From: CAZVYN01 sp964631125
Lineage (GTDB): Bacteria > Eisenbacteria > RBG-16-71-46 > CAIMUX01
DNA: 52,660 nucleotides
Assembly: GCA_964631125.1 (NCBI GenBank)
Contig: CAZVYN010000021.1
Location: 1 to 52,660 of the forward strand
Reading direction: 5' to 3'
Part shown: piece after piece, positions 8,762-17,723 of the stretch
How positions within the stretch are numbered: the first letter of the stretch is position 1
Layout: each line of letters begins with the position of its first letter
The notes under the pieces: generated by a model
What the model was told of the DNA's origin: nothing
The model's input: only the letters and a program-made list of their open reading frames with translations
Database searches by the model: none
Program-made: the position numbers and the translations under genes

Positions 8762-9280
8762 ATGACACAACACGAGGATTGGGTTCCGGGCGATCGGCTG
8801 CGTTCGCTGGCGCCGAAGGTCTACGAAGAGTGCCGCCGCATCGCCAGGGACTACTTCCGTTCCGAGCGAGTCTGCGCGTCGCTCCAGCCGACTGTGCTCG
8901 TCCACGACGCATGGCTACGGCTCACCCGCAGCATTGACCTGAAAATCGTGGACGAGGCCCACCTGCGCGCCCTGATGGCGATGACGATGCGGCGGGTGCT
9001 GATCGAACACGGCCGGGCTGAGCACGGCCGAGGGGTCCGGGTCACTCTCGGCGGGGACCTGCCCGGATCCGAGCCCAAGTATCTCGACGTGCTAGCGCTG
9101 TGCGAGGCGATGGAGGCGTTGGAGCAGCACGACCGTCGCCTCTGCCGCGCAGTCGAATGCCGGGTCTTCGGCGACATGTCCTTCGGACAGCTCGCACCGC
9201 TGCTCGGAGTCAAGGAGCGACAGGCTCAGAACCTATACGTGGAGGGGATCGCCTGGCTGACGCGTCACCTCGCGGTCTGA
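8762..9280 (+). CDS. ECF-type RNA polymerase sigma factor
   Basis: 172 aa from the ATG at 8762; an in-frame ATG at 8606 would add 52 residues that do not look like sigma factor. Region 2 is visible in LAPKVYEECRRIARDYFRSE, with LQPTVLVHDAWLRL and ALMAMTMRRVLIEHGRA, the signature of the Sigma70_ECF group common beside Ser/Thr kinases. Region 4 follows: LEQHDRRLCRAVECRVFGDMSFGQLAPLLGVKERQAQNLYVEGIAWL. No anti-sigma gene is adjacent. Instead a receptor-type Ser/Thr kinase gene converges on it, the stops overlapping by 16 bp, which suggests kinase-linked control. The 241-bp gap upstream shows no gene. Confidence 0.88.
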   Translation: MTQHEDWVPGDRLRSLAPKVYEECRRIARDYFRSERVCASLQPTVLVHDAWLRLTRSIDLKIVDEAHLRALMAMTMRRVLIEHGRAEHGRGVRVTLGGDLPGSEPKYLDVLALCEAMEALEQHDRRLCRAVECRVFGDMSFGQLAPLLGVKERQAQNLYVEGIAWLTRHLAV

Positions 9281-11906
9281 TCAATGGCGGAGGCTGCCTC
9301 GAGTAGCGGCGCTTCCGCTTCCAACCGCTGGTGCAGCCAGGGGTAGCCCGAGTGCGAGAAGATGGCCTTGGCGTCATCGATGTCGCGAAGCGCGGCGCGG
9401 CGAGCCGTCTGGTCTCCCGTGATCTGCCAGCGAATTCGAGCATGGCGCGTCCGCCCTGCGAGGAAGTCGCAGTAGAGAACCGGGTACCGGTCCATGTCGA
9501 CGGCTCGTGCGACTTGCGCGAGCGAAGAGTCCGCAGCGGTCAGCTCTGCTGAATCCCGCGTCAATAGCGCGAGGTCATCATGAATCTCCGCCGCCTGTAG
9601 ATCCACCTCGGCGCAGTCAATCGGCCATTGCTCGGGTGTGATGGAGCTCCGTGCCGCGTCGATATTCCGGACGGCTCGTTCCAACAGATCTCGGCGTTCG
9701 GACCCAGAGTTGGCCAGGCGGCTCTGTGCGAGCCACGAACGTGCGCGCGCCGACATGGGCGATGCATACCCCGGCCCGCCTCTCGCCTTGGTTCGAATCT
9801 CGAAGACACGGTCGAAGAGTGTCCGCGCCGAATCGAGGTCGGCGACATTTCCCGACATTTCTGCTCGTTCGAGATATGCGAGGCCATAGCTCGCCAGAAA
9901 CGATGAATACGAGTCTGGCCACCACTCGAGCGCGTGCACGGTGTCGGCCTGCGCGAAATAGGGGAAGCACTCATCGTGCACCTCCTGGATCTGCAGGACC
10001 CAGCCGAATCGGCGAACTGCTCCCCCAACCCCCCCCCGAGGAGCAGGGCTTTGTCGTAACCGGTCACTCCATACCCAACCTCCGGCGAGCCGTAGTTGTC
10101 TGCACCAAGCCGATTCCAGATCGCGAGAGCCTGCTCGCTGTACCCTGTTGCTTGACTCAACATTCCCACTGGCTCGCCGAGCTCGGCGAGGTCTGTAGTC
10201 ACCATCCGAAGCAGAGATACTGGTGCGTGGCGCGAGTTCTCGCGCAGTTTCTTGTAAAGAGGGGAAGTCTCCGAAAGCGTGTCGAGTCCGTCGGGAGTCC
10301 AGTCGGTCTTGGCTGCCTGCAGCAAGTACCCTCGCGCCGCCTCGAGCCCGGATCGATCGCACTTCGGCCCATAGATGTGGATACTTGCCTCGGCCAGACG
10401 GCGATAAATGTGTGCGTAATAGTGCGGAGTGTACGAGCGCTCCGGAGCCTTCGCGATGGCGGAACGCGCTCCGTGCAGCAGCTTCATAGCATCGAGCTTG
10501 TTCTGGTCTGTCCACTCCGCGATGAAGATGAGGCGGTCGGCTTCGTCGATGTCGGCGCTGGCCTTGGTGTAGACCGCCTGAGGATCCAACGACGGCGGGG
10601 CCGAGGTGCGGGCGGCCACAGCAACCGCAGCGATGAGCGCGACCACGGTGACGGCGACGGAAGACCGGAAGGTGGTGGGATGCCGCCTCGCCCAACGACG
10701 CGCTCGGCGCAGAGGAGACAGCGTCCGAAGGCCGAGTCGCTTTCCTCGGAGATGGCGCTCCAGATCGTCCGCCATCTCACCGGCGCTCGCGAAACGGTGG
10801 GCCGAGGTCTTTTCGAGTGCTCGGCCGAAGATCGCGTCGAGATCTCGGTGCAACGACGGATCCTTCCGTGTCACGGGCCGAGGCTCGCGTGCGAGCACAT
10901 CGGCGGCCTGGATCGCAGCCAATCCGCGTCCCACCGCAAACGGATGCGCCCGCGTCAACAGTTCGTAGCCGATTACCCCCAGGGTGAACACATCCGAGCG
11001 CGCGTCGACCCTGTCGTGTTCGCGTCGGAGTTGCTCGGGGCTCATGTAGGCAGGAGTGCCGAGCACAGCGCTTGTTTCCGTGTGGCTCGCGGATTTCTGT
11101 TCTTCACGACGAAGTCGGGCGACACCGAAGTCCAAGACGTGTGGGCGACCCTCGCGGTCGATCATGATGTTCTCGGGCTTCAGATCGCGGTGGACGACGC
11201 CGGCGTCATGCGCGTGCTCCACCGCTCGGCAGATCTCCCGAAAGAGCCGGACGCAATCCTCCGCCGATGGCCCGCGACTCCTCGACCACTCTCGCAACGT
11301 CACTCCGTCGACGTACTCGAGCGCGATGAACGGATAGTTGCGTCCGCCCACTGTTGACATGCCGCTGTCGTAGATCCGCGCGATGCCGGGATGGTCGAGG
11401 CGCGCGAGAATCTCCGCCTCGCGTCGGAACCGCGCGAAACCGTCGTCGGAGTAGCTGCCGGGACGGAGGAGCTTGAGCGCGACGAGGGACACTGTGCCGA
11501 CTCCCGCAGGGGAGAAAGGGAGTGGATCGCTCGGTTCGCCTGAGGATCTATCGATCTCGGCCAGATAGACGTCACCCATTCCCCCACGTCCCAGCCGCCA
11601 CCGCAGGGAGTACCGACCGATGCGTTCGGGAAACTGCTCGCCGGGGACAATCGAGGCGGCCAGGCGCGCAATCGCACTGAGTGGAGAACCGAACGACGAG
11701 TCCTCTGCCGAGGAGAGTCCCGGCCAGTCGCCGGACGTCTCCCGCGGGGCCATTGCTTCCCCGGACGGCAAGAGGTGGGAGGCGAGTGTGAACATTTCTT
11801 CGTCATCGCCGATGCGACTCCGGAGAAACGCGACGCGCTCGCTCGGCGGCTGGTCGAGCGCCGCGACCAGATTCGAGAGGATCGACGCAAACCGTACTTC
11901 GTCCAC
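9265..11906 (-). CDS. Receptor-type Ser/Thr protein kinase, frameshifted at a G9 tract
   Basis: The uninterrupted reading from 11906 gives 781 aa. Its first 430 residues are a eukaryotic-like kinase: glycine loop LGRGGMG (105-111), Lys145 in VALKLL, HRDLKPEN (239-246), DFG (259-261), a truncated APE as SPEQ, then a transmembrane helix (about 414-432). The extracellular part is helical and TPR-like. After residue about 620 the frame turns into Arg/Ser/Pro-rich sequence ending at 9561, while the neighbouring frame continues sensible helical sequence (VLQIQEVHDECFPYFAQADTV and on) to a stop at 9265. The switch lies at nine G on the coding strand (10029-10037 on plus); one extra G would join both frames into about 880 aa. 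Probably the partner of the convergent ECF sigma factor. Confidence 0.85.
10029..10037 (-). other. Poly-G9 tract at the frameshift point of the kinase gene
   Basis: Nine consecutive C on the plus strand (G on the coding strand), followed three bases on by a further G5. The two halves of the kinase sensor domain change frame exactly here. Such tracts are classic slippage sites and are also typical places for homopolymer read errors. Confidence 0.9.
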
Positions 11907-12573
11907 CGCGACTCCGAGAGTTAGGGACTGATGGCGCTCGTGGAGCAGAACGTGTCAACGATTCTGAGACACCCATCATCTGAGTTTACTGAACCACCGG
12001 CTCGCTTCGCTTGCCGGTTTCGGTCGGTTGATCCAAGCGGCTTCCAGCGCCGCGCAGGCCGAAGTCGCGGCGACCGAAGGGCCAGTTCGCGCGCGGCCTG
12101 CATCAAGCGTTCTCGCTCTTCTCGAGAGGGTGGCCGAGCATGGACGCCACTTGTTTTCGGACCTCGATGATGGTCTCGGCCCGCTGTAGCCGATGGGTCA
12201 ACCGAGTCGAGAGCGCGCTGGCGTCGCGTTCCTTCCGCCACGCGGTCAGGTGCGAGGAAGACAAGCCTTCACGCCGCAGCTCGTACGCGTCACCGGAAAG
12301 CAAGTCGTCATGACCAGGAAGGTTTTGGTGCTGGCGGGACAGTAGGTAGGTACCGGCCGGTTGGAGTGCGGCGTCCCTATGCAGCCAACGTGTTCCCAGG
12401 CTCCAGGCCGTCCGAAGGTAAGTGACGCGCAATTGGGCGAGGCTGACGAAACTTCAAGCCATGGCGGCGGACCACGCCTAGCGGGCTCGCGCCCCGACGT
12501 CCTCGGTTCCTGGATCACCGAGCTCGCCGACGCGGCGTCGGCTCGACCGCACGCCGCCCCCACGCGGACCGAT
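11907..12573. other. Degenerate spacer between kinase gene and the chimeric region
   Basis: Apart from the transposase fragment at 11990-12291, this stretch contains only short overlapping open frames without recognisable protein sequence. The divergent promoter for the kinase gene should lie near 11907-12000, but no convincing boxes stand out. Confidence 0.5.
11990..12291 (-). pseudogene. Decayed IS3-type transposase fragment (orfA end and orfB start)
   Basis: On the minus strand, ELRREGLSSSHLTAWRKERD followed by RLQRAETIIEVRKQVASMLG matches the helix-turn-helix and coiled-coil end of IS3-family OrfA. The usual middle part between the two is deleted. Another frame just downstream reads PSVAATSACAALEAAWINRPKP, resembling a decayed start of OrfB (normally VGVAAACRALGVSRASYYR). 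No complete ORF and no terminal inverted repeats were found, so this is an old remnant. Boundaries are approximate. Confidence 0.65.
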
Positions 12574-12878
12574 GTCGCGGACGGGATCTACCTTTTCTCG
12601 ACTCCCGCTTACTTCGATGTCGGACTGGACGGCAACTCCGTCGTTATCGTGTCGGACGAAGGCGTCTTGGTCTTCGATTCGAACGGAACCCCGGCGGCGG
12701 CGGCGGCGGTGTTGGCGGAGATCCGGAAGCTGACCGACCAGCCCAACCGGGTCTCGACCATCATCTGCCGGGGCACATCGCGGCGGTCGGGGCCGAGGTG
12801 GCCGGGCTGAGGGGCGCGACTCCGCCGTCCCCCGAAGCAGCGGAGCGGCTCGAGCGGCATCTCGCCCGAGATCGGTTC
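12361..12878 (+). pseudogene. Metallo-beta-lactamase-fold hydrolase with its active site deleted
   Basis: Residues encoded at 12574-12744 (VADGIYLFSTPAYFDVGLD, NSVVIVSDEGVLVFDSNG, AAAVLAEIRKLTDQP) are the N-terminal strands of an MBL-fold metallo-hydrolase. The family continues with the metal site HWHWDHWYG, but here the sequence jumps, with a frame change, to PGLDHHLPGHIAAVGAEVA and LRGATPPSPEAAERLERHLARDRF (about 12747-12878), which in complete proteins lies some 45 residues further on. The internal deletion has removed every metal ligand. After that the sequence turns into a GNAT domain. The open frame from 12361 ends at 12810. Confidence 0.7.
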
Positions 12879-13265
12879 ATGGCGCACTGGGGTCGGATCT
12901 CGGTCAACCCCACCGTCTACAACAAGACGATCTTCGTCGACGGCCGGATCGTCGGCAGTCTCGTGAGTTGGGAGCAGGGCGGCGAGAGAGACGTCGGCTA
13001 CTGGATCGGCCAGGAATTCTGGGGACGCGGCTATGCGACCCGGGCGCTCGCGCTCTTTCTGTCACAGATCGAAGAGCGTCCACTCCACGCGCATGCAGCC
13101 AAACACAATCTCGGCTCCCTGCGCGTGTTGGAGAAGTGCGGATTCCGAGTCGCGGGGCCGGATGAGCAGGTCCCGACCAGCATCGAAGACGGAATCGAGG
13201 AAGTGATCCTGATCCTCGACCGCTCGGCTCGAGCGGCTGTGGACGAAAGCACGAACACGTCTTGA
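12798..13265 (+). CDS. GNAT acetyltransferase lacking its normal N-terminus, fused to an MBL fragment
   Basis: The open frame gives 155 aa. From residue 28 (ATG at 12879, MAHWGRISVNP) it is a clear GNAT domain: TIFVDGRIVGSLVSWEQGG, VGYWIGQEFWGRGYATRALALFL (acetyl-CoA loop), HAAKHNLGSLRVLEKCGFRV. Intact relatives carry about 35 more residues with a DPEANRMAAF-like start, which are missing. The first 27 residues instead belong to a metallo-beta-lactamase-fold protein. The acetyl-CoA site is intact but the first strand and helix are gone, so activity is doubtful. The stop lies inside a palindromic repeat shared with the convergent yggU-like gene. Confidence 0.7.
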   Translation: MAGLRGATPPSPEAAERLERHLARDRFMAHWGRISVNPTVYNKTIFVDGRIVGSLVSWEQGGERDVGYWIGQEFWGRGYATRALALFLSQIEERPLHAHAAKHNLGSLRVLEKCGFRVAGPDEQVPTSIEDGIEEVILILDRSARAAVDESTNTS

Positions 13266-13274
13266 AACGTGTTC
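13253..13274. repeat. Palindromic repeat family A, copy 2, covering two convergent stops
   Basis: Arms GAACACGTCT and AAACGTGTTC around a 2-base centre, with one mismatch. It contains the stop of the plus-strand GNAT gene (13263-13265) and overlaps the stop of the minus-strand YggU gene (13273-13275). It could act as a bidirectional terminator. Confidence 0.75.
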
Positions 13275-13614
13275 AGCTACCGAGTCGCTCGCGGATCTCC
13301 TCGGGACTCAGCCCGCGCACCAGCGCAACCTTGTCCTGACTCGAACCGCCTTGCACCACTTCGATCGCCGCGAGCGGCAGCTCGAGGATCCGCGCGAGCA
13401 GCCGACAGACCCCTTCGTTCGCCTTCCCCTTCTCGGGCGGCTCGGTCACGGAGAGCTTGAGCGCGCGGTCGTGCACGCCCTGCACGCGCGCGACGTTCGC
13501 CTTCGGCCTCACGCGCAGCGGGATGGTGGCGCCTTCGGCGTGAGGGCGCAGATCGAGGGCAGCCCAGTCGTCAGCGGCCCCGCCGTCCGCCGCCCGGTCG
13601 TCCGCTGAGTTCAC
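13273..13614 (-). CDS. DUF167 / YggU family protein
   Basis: 113 aa from a GTG at 13614 that overlaps the stop of the upstream SRPBCC gene (GTGA). The domain is unmistakable: IPLRVRPKANVARVQGVHD, LKLSVTEPPEKGKANEGVCRLLARILELP and VVQGGSSQDKVALVRG. It is a small, widespread cytosolic fold of unknown role. About 20 Asp/Ala-rich residues precede it. The open frame extends much further upstream but only as a shadow of the SRPBCC gene. Confidence 0.9.
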   Translation of the reverse strand: MNSADDRAADGGAADDWAALDLRPHAEGATIPLRVRPKANVARVQGVHDRALKLSVTEPPEKGKANEGVCRLLARILELPLAAIEVVQGGSSQDKVALVRGLSPEEIRERLGS

Positions 13615-14126
13615 CGGACCTCTTGATGCTCCAGCGTCGCCTCGCCGATCTGGCCGAAGATCTCGCGCATCGCTTGCTCGCGGAAACGAAAGATGCGCTC
13701 GACCTCGGGACCGACGAACGACTTCCAGGTCAGCGCGGCCATCGGCGGCTGATAGCGCACGGAGTCGCTCATCTTGACGGCGGTAGTTTTCTCGCTGCTG
13801 CCGCCGCTCCCGCCGCCTTGCCTCTCGACCGCAGCAAACCGATGCTCGTGGATCCAGACCTCGTACGGCCCCTTCACTTGCGTGTCGATGAACCGATGCG
13901 ACGGTTCCCAGTGTGTGATCTCGGTCCGCCAGCGGATCGGGATGCCGCGCAGCTTGATCGTGTAGTCGAGCAGCGCGCCGACGCGCATCTCCAAGGGAAG
14001 CGGCGTCTCGATCTGGAACTCGAGCCACTCCGGCGTGATACGCGCGAGATTTCCGGCGTCGGCGAAGAAGGCGAAGACCTCTTCGATCGGTCGGGGAAAC
14101 GTCTGTTCCGTGCGCAATTCGTACAT
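13611..14126 (-). CDS. SRPBCC family (START-like) protein
   Basis: 171 aa from the ATG at 14126, five bases after the stop of the upstream amidohydrolase-like gene. Typical opening YELRTEQTFPRPIEEVFAFFADAGNLARITPEWLEFQI, then GALLDYTIKLRGIPIRWRTEI and HEHRFAAVE, and the C-terminal helix VERIFRFREQAMREIFGQ. Members bind hydrophobic ligands in a helix-grip cavity; some are annotated as cell-division inhibitors through fusion to SulA-like domains, which are not present here. A Gly/Ser-rich loop (GGGSGGSSEKTTAVK) interrupts the usual DSVRY strand region and looks like a local insertion. Confidence 0.85.
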   Translation of the reverse strand: MYELRTEQTFPRPIEEVFAFFADAGNLARITPEWLEFQIETPLPLEMRVGALLDYTIKLRGIPIRWRTEITHWEPSHRFIDTQVKGPYEVWIHEHRFAAVERQGGGSGGSSEKTTAVKMSDSVRYQPPMAALTWKSFVGPEVERIFRFREQAMREIFGQIGEATLEHQEVR

Positions 14127-14131
14127 GGCGG

Positions 14132-17116
14132 CTACTTTGGCGCCGCGGACGGCGTGTCGCCCGGCGGATCCAAGAGATCCAACCGCGTGTAGGGTCGACC
14201 CTCGCGCACCACCCACTGCACGCGCTCGAACGCCTCGAGCCCATCGAGCGGATTCGCAGCCAGCAATACGAGGTCGGCGACGTTCCCGATCTTCACCGCG
14301 CCGAAATTGTCCTGCAGACCGAGGGCGGAGGCGGCCTCGAACGTGGCGGCGCGGAGGGTCACGAGTTCCGAGTGTCCCGCCTCGCGCCATTCGAGCATCC
14401 GCTGGATCAGAGACGCGCCGAGGAGCGGTCCCGGCGTGTCTTCGCCGGTTCCCAGCACCAGTCGGGTCGAGAGTTCACGCGCCGCGTCGGCGTCGATTCG
14501 GTCGATCTCGGGGCCGGGCGACCAGGCCGCGCCGCTCGCCGCCACGAAGGCGAGTACGTCGCGACCGATCGGGGTCGAGGGGGATCCCTGCAACAACCAG
14601 GCGCCGTCGACGATGCTCGCGACGAGAGCCTCCAGCTCGTACGCGTCGGCGCCGAGGCCGAGTCCGCGCATGCCCGCCCGGCTGCTGGCGTCCACGCGCA
14701 GCGAGCGCGGGAGATCGACGCCGAGGTCGATCTCGTGCAGATCGCGCTGCCAGGCCTGCTCTACCCTGAGCCTTGTCTCTGCCGCCTGGTCGAGCGACAT
14801 GTGCTCGCGCGCGGAGCCTCGTCGCGGCGGGCTCGGCTCGCCGAAGAAGTCGGCCGGACCATCGAGCAGCGGGCCCGACAAGAACAGCCTCGGACCGGGA
14901 ATGAACAACGCGTCGATCGCGTCCTTCATGGCGAAGCTCGAGGCGTACGCACCGCCCAGATCGCGCACGGAGGTGACACCGGCCGCCAAGAGCGAGCGCG
15001 GATCGACATCTCCCAAGCGCGTATCCAGATCGAACAGCCCGGGGATGGCGAACAAGCCGCGCCCATCGACGCGCGGCCCGCGCGGGAAACCGGCCGACCC
15101 GCCGGCCGCCGACGCTGCGTCGAGGATCTCGCGGATGCGGCCGTTCTCGATCACGATCGTGCGGTCGGAGAGCACGTCGCCGCTCTCGAGATCGACGATC
15201 GAGACACGTTCGATCACGGAGTTGTCGCCCTTCGGCGGCAGCCCGTAGCGTCGTTCGAGTGGGAACTCCAGCATCTCGCCATCCTCGATGCGGACGGCGA
15301 CGAACGATCCGCCGACCGAGAGGCAGATCGAGAGGGAGTTGGGAAACCAACTGTAGGGGCCGTCGCATTCGTCCGTCAGGAGAGTCACGGTGTCTTCGCT
15401 CGGGCCGAGCGGACCCGAGATCGAACAGGCGTAGAGGCTGCGATTGCGCCGGAAGACCACCGTCTCGCCGTTCGGAGAGAGCAGTCCGCCCCAGGCGCCG
15501 CGTGCGAATCGCGTCACCGGCGTGGCGAGTTGGCTGCCTCCTTCGACGGTCAGCTTGTGCAGGTTCGGGATGCCGTCCGCGTCGAGCGCCGTGAAGTAGA
15601 GCGCGAGGTCCTGCTCGCCGAAGAACGGTCGCGGATCAACCGGATCTTCATGACGCCAGAGCGCGTCGAGTCCGCCGGTCTGTGGAGTGAGCAGCGAGAT
15701 CGTGCGTCCGCGCGCATCCTCGGCGGTGACCAGGAGCCGCTCCCCTTCGGGATCCCAGCCATAGAGCGTGACCGATGCGCCCGGATCGGGGACCGGCCGT
15801 TCCTCCTCCATCCGCAGGCCGACGATCTGCGTTCCATCCTCCACCGCGTGGCGGACGAAGGTCTCCCAGCGGACGCCGTCGAACCTCTGATAGGCGAGGT
15901 GGCGTTCGTTCAATGCCCAGGTCGGGCGGTCTTCCCAACGGGGATGGGCCGAGATCGGGTTACTCTTCGTCGTCTGGAGAGCGGTCAAGGTGAGATCGCC
16001 GATCGAAGCGAGGGCGGTGACCTTTCCCATGGGACGCGCGAGGGCAACGGCCGGGAGTCCGCGCGGCGCGAACGTCACGCGGGGAGACGGCGCCTCGTAG
16101 TGCGGCGCCGGACCCTCCGCGCGGAGCAATCGCACGCTCGCGGTGACGGCGATCGGCGCGCCGCGCCAGGTCGCCGCGATGTCACCGAGCTCGATCCCGC
16201 GACCGTTGCCGAGCACCAATTGGCCGCGAGATGTCCAGGCGACGCCGCTCCCCACGTCGCGATGCAGATTCGAGATGGTGACCGGAGACGTCGTCGGCGC
16301 GGCCGAGCGCGACGGATCGACGAGCACGAGTCGGTCTCGATCCGGGCCGGCGACGACGATCGGTCCCCGGGCGCCGCCGCCCACCACGCGCCGCCGCGCG
16401 GGAAGCGTCACCAGATCGCGGACGGCGTCCCCTTCGACGAGTTGTACGGAGGTCTCGTTCGAGGCGCGACGCCACGCCGCGTATCCCCACGACTCGGTGT
16501 CGGTCGGCGAGGCGCCCGCCGCGAACGGCGTGTCGGCGTAGATCTCGGGCGAAGTGAGGCGTTGCGGTGAGGTCGGCGTCGCGCCCTCAGGAGAAACCTC
16601 GAGTCGAAAGATCGAGCGCACCGAAGGCGGTTCGCCCGGTCCGCGCGCGGCGAAGAGCAATCCCTTCCCATCCACCGTCCATCTCGCGGGACCGATCGCC
16701 TCGAGCGCCAGATCGAGCGAGCGTCGGTCGCCTCCCGCCAGCGGAATGAGATGCAGCCCGTCGCTCGGCAGATCCGACAGCACGACGAGCCAGCGACCGT
16801 CGGGAGAGACCCGCGGATGTGCATCGTAGGCCACGCCCTGAGTGACGGCCGTAGCCGCGCCGCCGCCGATCGGCGCCGAATAGATTTCGCCCAAGAGCGT
16901 GAAGTAGATCGTCCGATCGTCGGGCGAGATCTCCACCGAAGCGCCGGTCACTTCACTCGTCTCGAACGCGAGTTCACGCGAGGTGATCGCCGACTCGTCG
17001 AGCGTCGAGTCCGCTTGCCCCAGAGACGCGCTCGGTTGTGACGCCAACAGTGTCGCCGGCAGCGTGACGAGCAGCGCCGCGCGCAGGACGAATTCGGAGA
17101 GAGAGCGAGGCGTCAC
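14132..17116 (-). CDS. Exported beta-propeller / amidohydrolase-like protein lacking metal ligands
   Basis: 994 aa with an N-terminal signal peptide. Residues about 50-590 are TolB/WD40-like propeller blades (ISPDDRTIYFTLLGEIYS, VSPDGRWLVVLSDL, WALNERHLAYQRFDG). Residues about 640-990 have the amidohydrolase layout: DRTIVIENGRIREIL, a PGLFDLDT strand, LLAAGVTSVRDLGGA, and near the end LRAATFEAASALGL and GNVADLVLLAANPLDGL. The propeller-amidohydrolase fusion is a known secreted architecture. The HxH metal motif after PGL(I/F)D is replaced by DLDTRL, the later His ligands are not visible, and the final metal Asp region reads GTGEDTPG, so it is probably catalytically inactive. It starts at a GTG overlapping the DUF4126 stop. 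Confidence 0.83.
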   Translation of the reverse strand: MTPRSLSEFVLRAALLVTLPATLLASQPSASLGQADSTLDESAITSRELAFETSEVTGASVEISPDDRTIYFTLLGEIYSAPIGGGAATAVTQGVAYDAHPRVSPDGRWLVVLSDLPSDGLHLIPLAGGDRRSLDLALEAIGPARWTVDGKGLLFAARGPGEPPSVRSIFRLEVSPEGATPTSPQRLTSPEIYADTPFAAGASPTDTESWGYAAWRRASNETSVQLVEGDAVRDLVTLPARRRVVGGGARGPIVVAGPDRDRLVLVDPSRSAAPTTSPVTISNLHRDVGSGVAWTSRGQLVLGNGRGIELGDIAATWRGAPIAVTASVRLLRAEGPAPHYEAPSPRVTFAPRGLPAVALARPMGKVTALASIGDLTLTALQTTKSNPISAHPRWEDRPTWALNERHLAYQRFDGVRWETFVRHAVEDGTQIVGLRMEEERPVPDPGASVTLYGWDPEGERLLVTAEDARGRTISLLTPQTGGLDALWRHEDPVDPRPFFGEQDLALYFTALDADGIPNLHKLTVEGGSQLATPVTRFARGAWGGLLSPNGETVVFRRNRSLYACSISGPLGPSEDTVTLLTDECDGPYSWFPNSLSICLSVGGSFVAVRIEDGEMLEFPLERRYGLPPKGDNSVIERVSIVDLESGDVLSDRTIVIENGRIREILDAASAAGGSAGFPRGPRVDGRGLFAIPGLFDLDTRLGDVDPRSLLAAGVTSVRDLGGAYASSFAMKDAIDALFIPGPRLFLSGPLLDGPADFFGEPSPPRRGSAREHMSLDQAAETRLRVEQAWQRDLHEIDLGVDLPRSLRVDASSRAGMRGLGLGADAYELEALVASIVDGAWLLQGSPSTPIGRDVLAFVAASGAAWSPGPEIDRIDADAARELSTRLVLGTGEDTPGPLLGASLIQRMLEWREAGHSELVTLRAATFEAASALGLQDNFGAVKIGNVADLVLLAANPLDGLEAFERVQWVVREGRPYTRLDLLDPPGDTPSAAPK

Positions 17117-17679
17117 GCCGGGGACCTCCGTGAGAAGAGGCGGGCGATCAGGACTCCACTCCCGATCAAGACCGCCAAGATGAGGAGCGGCGCCAAGACC
17201 GCGAGGAGCGAGAGAAACAAGGCGAGTCCGTCTTCGATCACGCTCAGCACGGGATTGCCCACGCCGCCGGTCATCGCCGTGCTCTGCACCCGGCTGATCG
17301 CCGCGAGCGCATGGACACCGCCCGCGATCGAAGCGCCGGTGGCGATCGCGATCGCCACCGCCAGCGGCGTCGGTATCTCAGCGAGCGGAGCGAACGCCAC
17401 GAGGATGCCGGCGAGCGGGCCGATCACCGTGTGCGCCGCATCGAGCACGTTGTCGACGAGCGGGATCTTGTCCGCGGTGATCTCGACGAGCGCGGCCAGG
17501 CCGAAGAGCGCGAGCGCGAGGTCGGAGGTCATCCACTCTAGCGACGGCGTAAGCGGCCATCCGAGGAAACGCGCGGAGAGACCGACGACGAGGATCGGGA
17601 GGAACGCGCGCAGCCCCGCGCAGGCGGCGAGTCCGATCGCGGCGAGGATCGCGATGACGGGATGGAGACCGATGTCCAT
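17113..17679 (-). CDS. DUF4126 membrane protein
   Basis: 188 aa from the ATG at 17679 (MDIGLHPVIAILAAIGLAACAG). Four to five membrane segments are visible, with the family features AAIGLAACAGLRAFLP, LEITADKIPLVDNVLDAAHT and the C-terminal hydrophobic pair. The function of DUF4126 is unknown. Its stop overlaps the start of the amidohydrolase-like gene, so the two are co-translated, and the TPR gene 44 bp upstream probably belongs to the same transcript. Confidence 0.85.
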   Translation of the reverse strand: MDIGLHPVIAILAAIGLAACAGLRAFLPILVVGLSARFLGWPLTPSLEWMTSDLALALFGLAALVEITADKIPLVDNVLDAAHTVIGPLAGILVAFAPLAEIPTPLAVAIAIATGASIAGGVHALAAISRVQSTAMTGGVGNPVLSVIEDGLALFLSLLAVLAPLLILAVLIGSGVLIARLFSRRSPA

Positions 17680-17723
17680 GGGCCCGAGAATCGCACGCGG
17701 CGCCGGGTCTCGACCACCGATCG

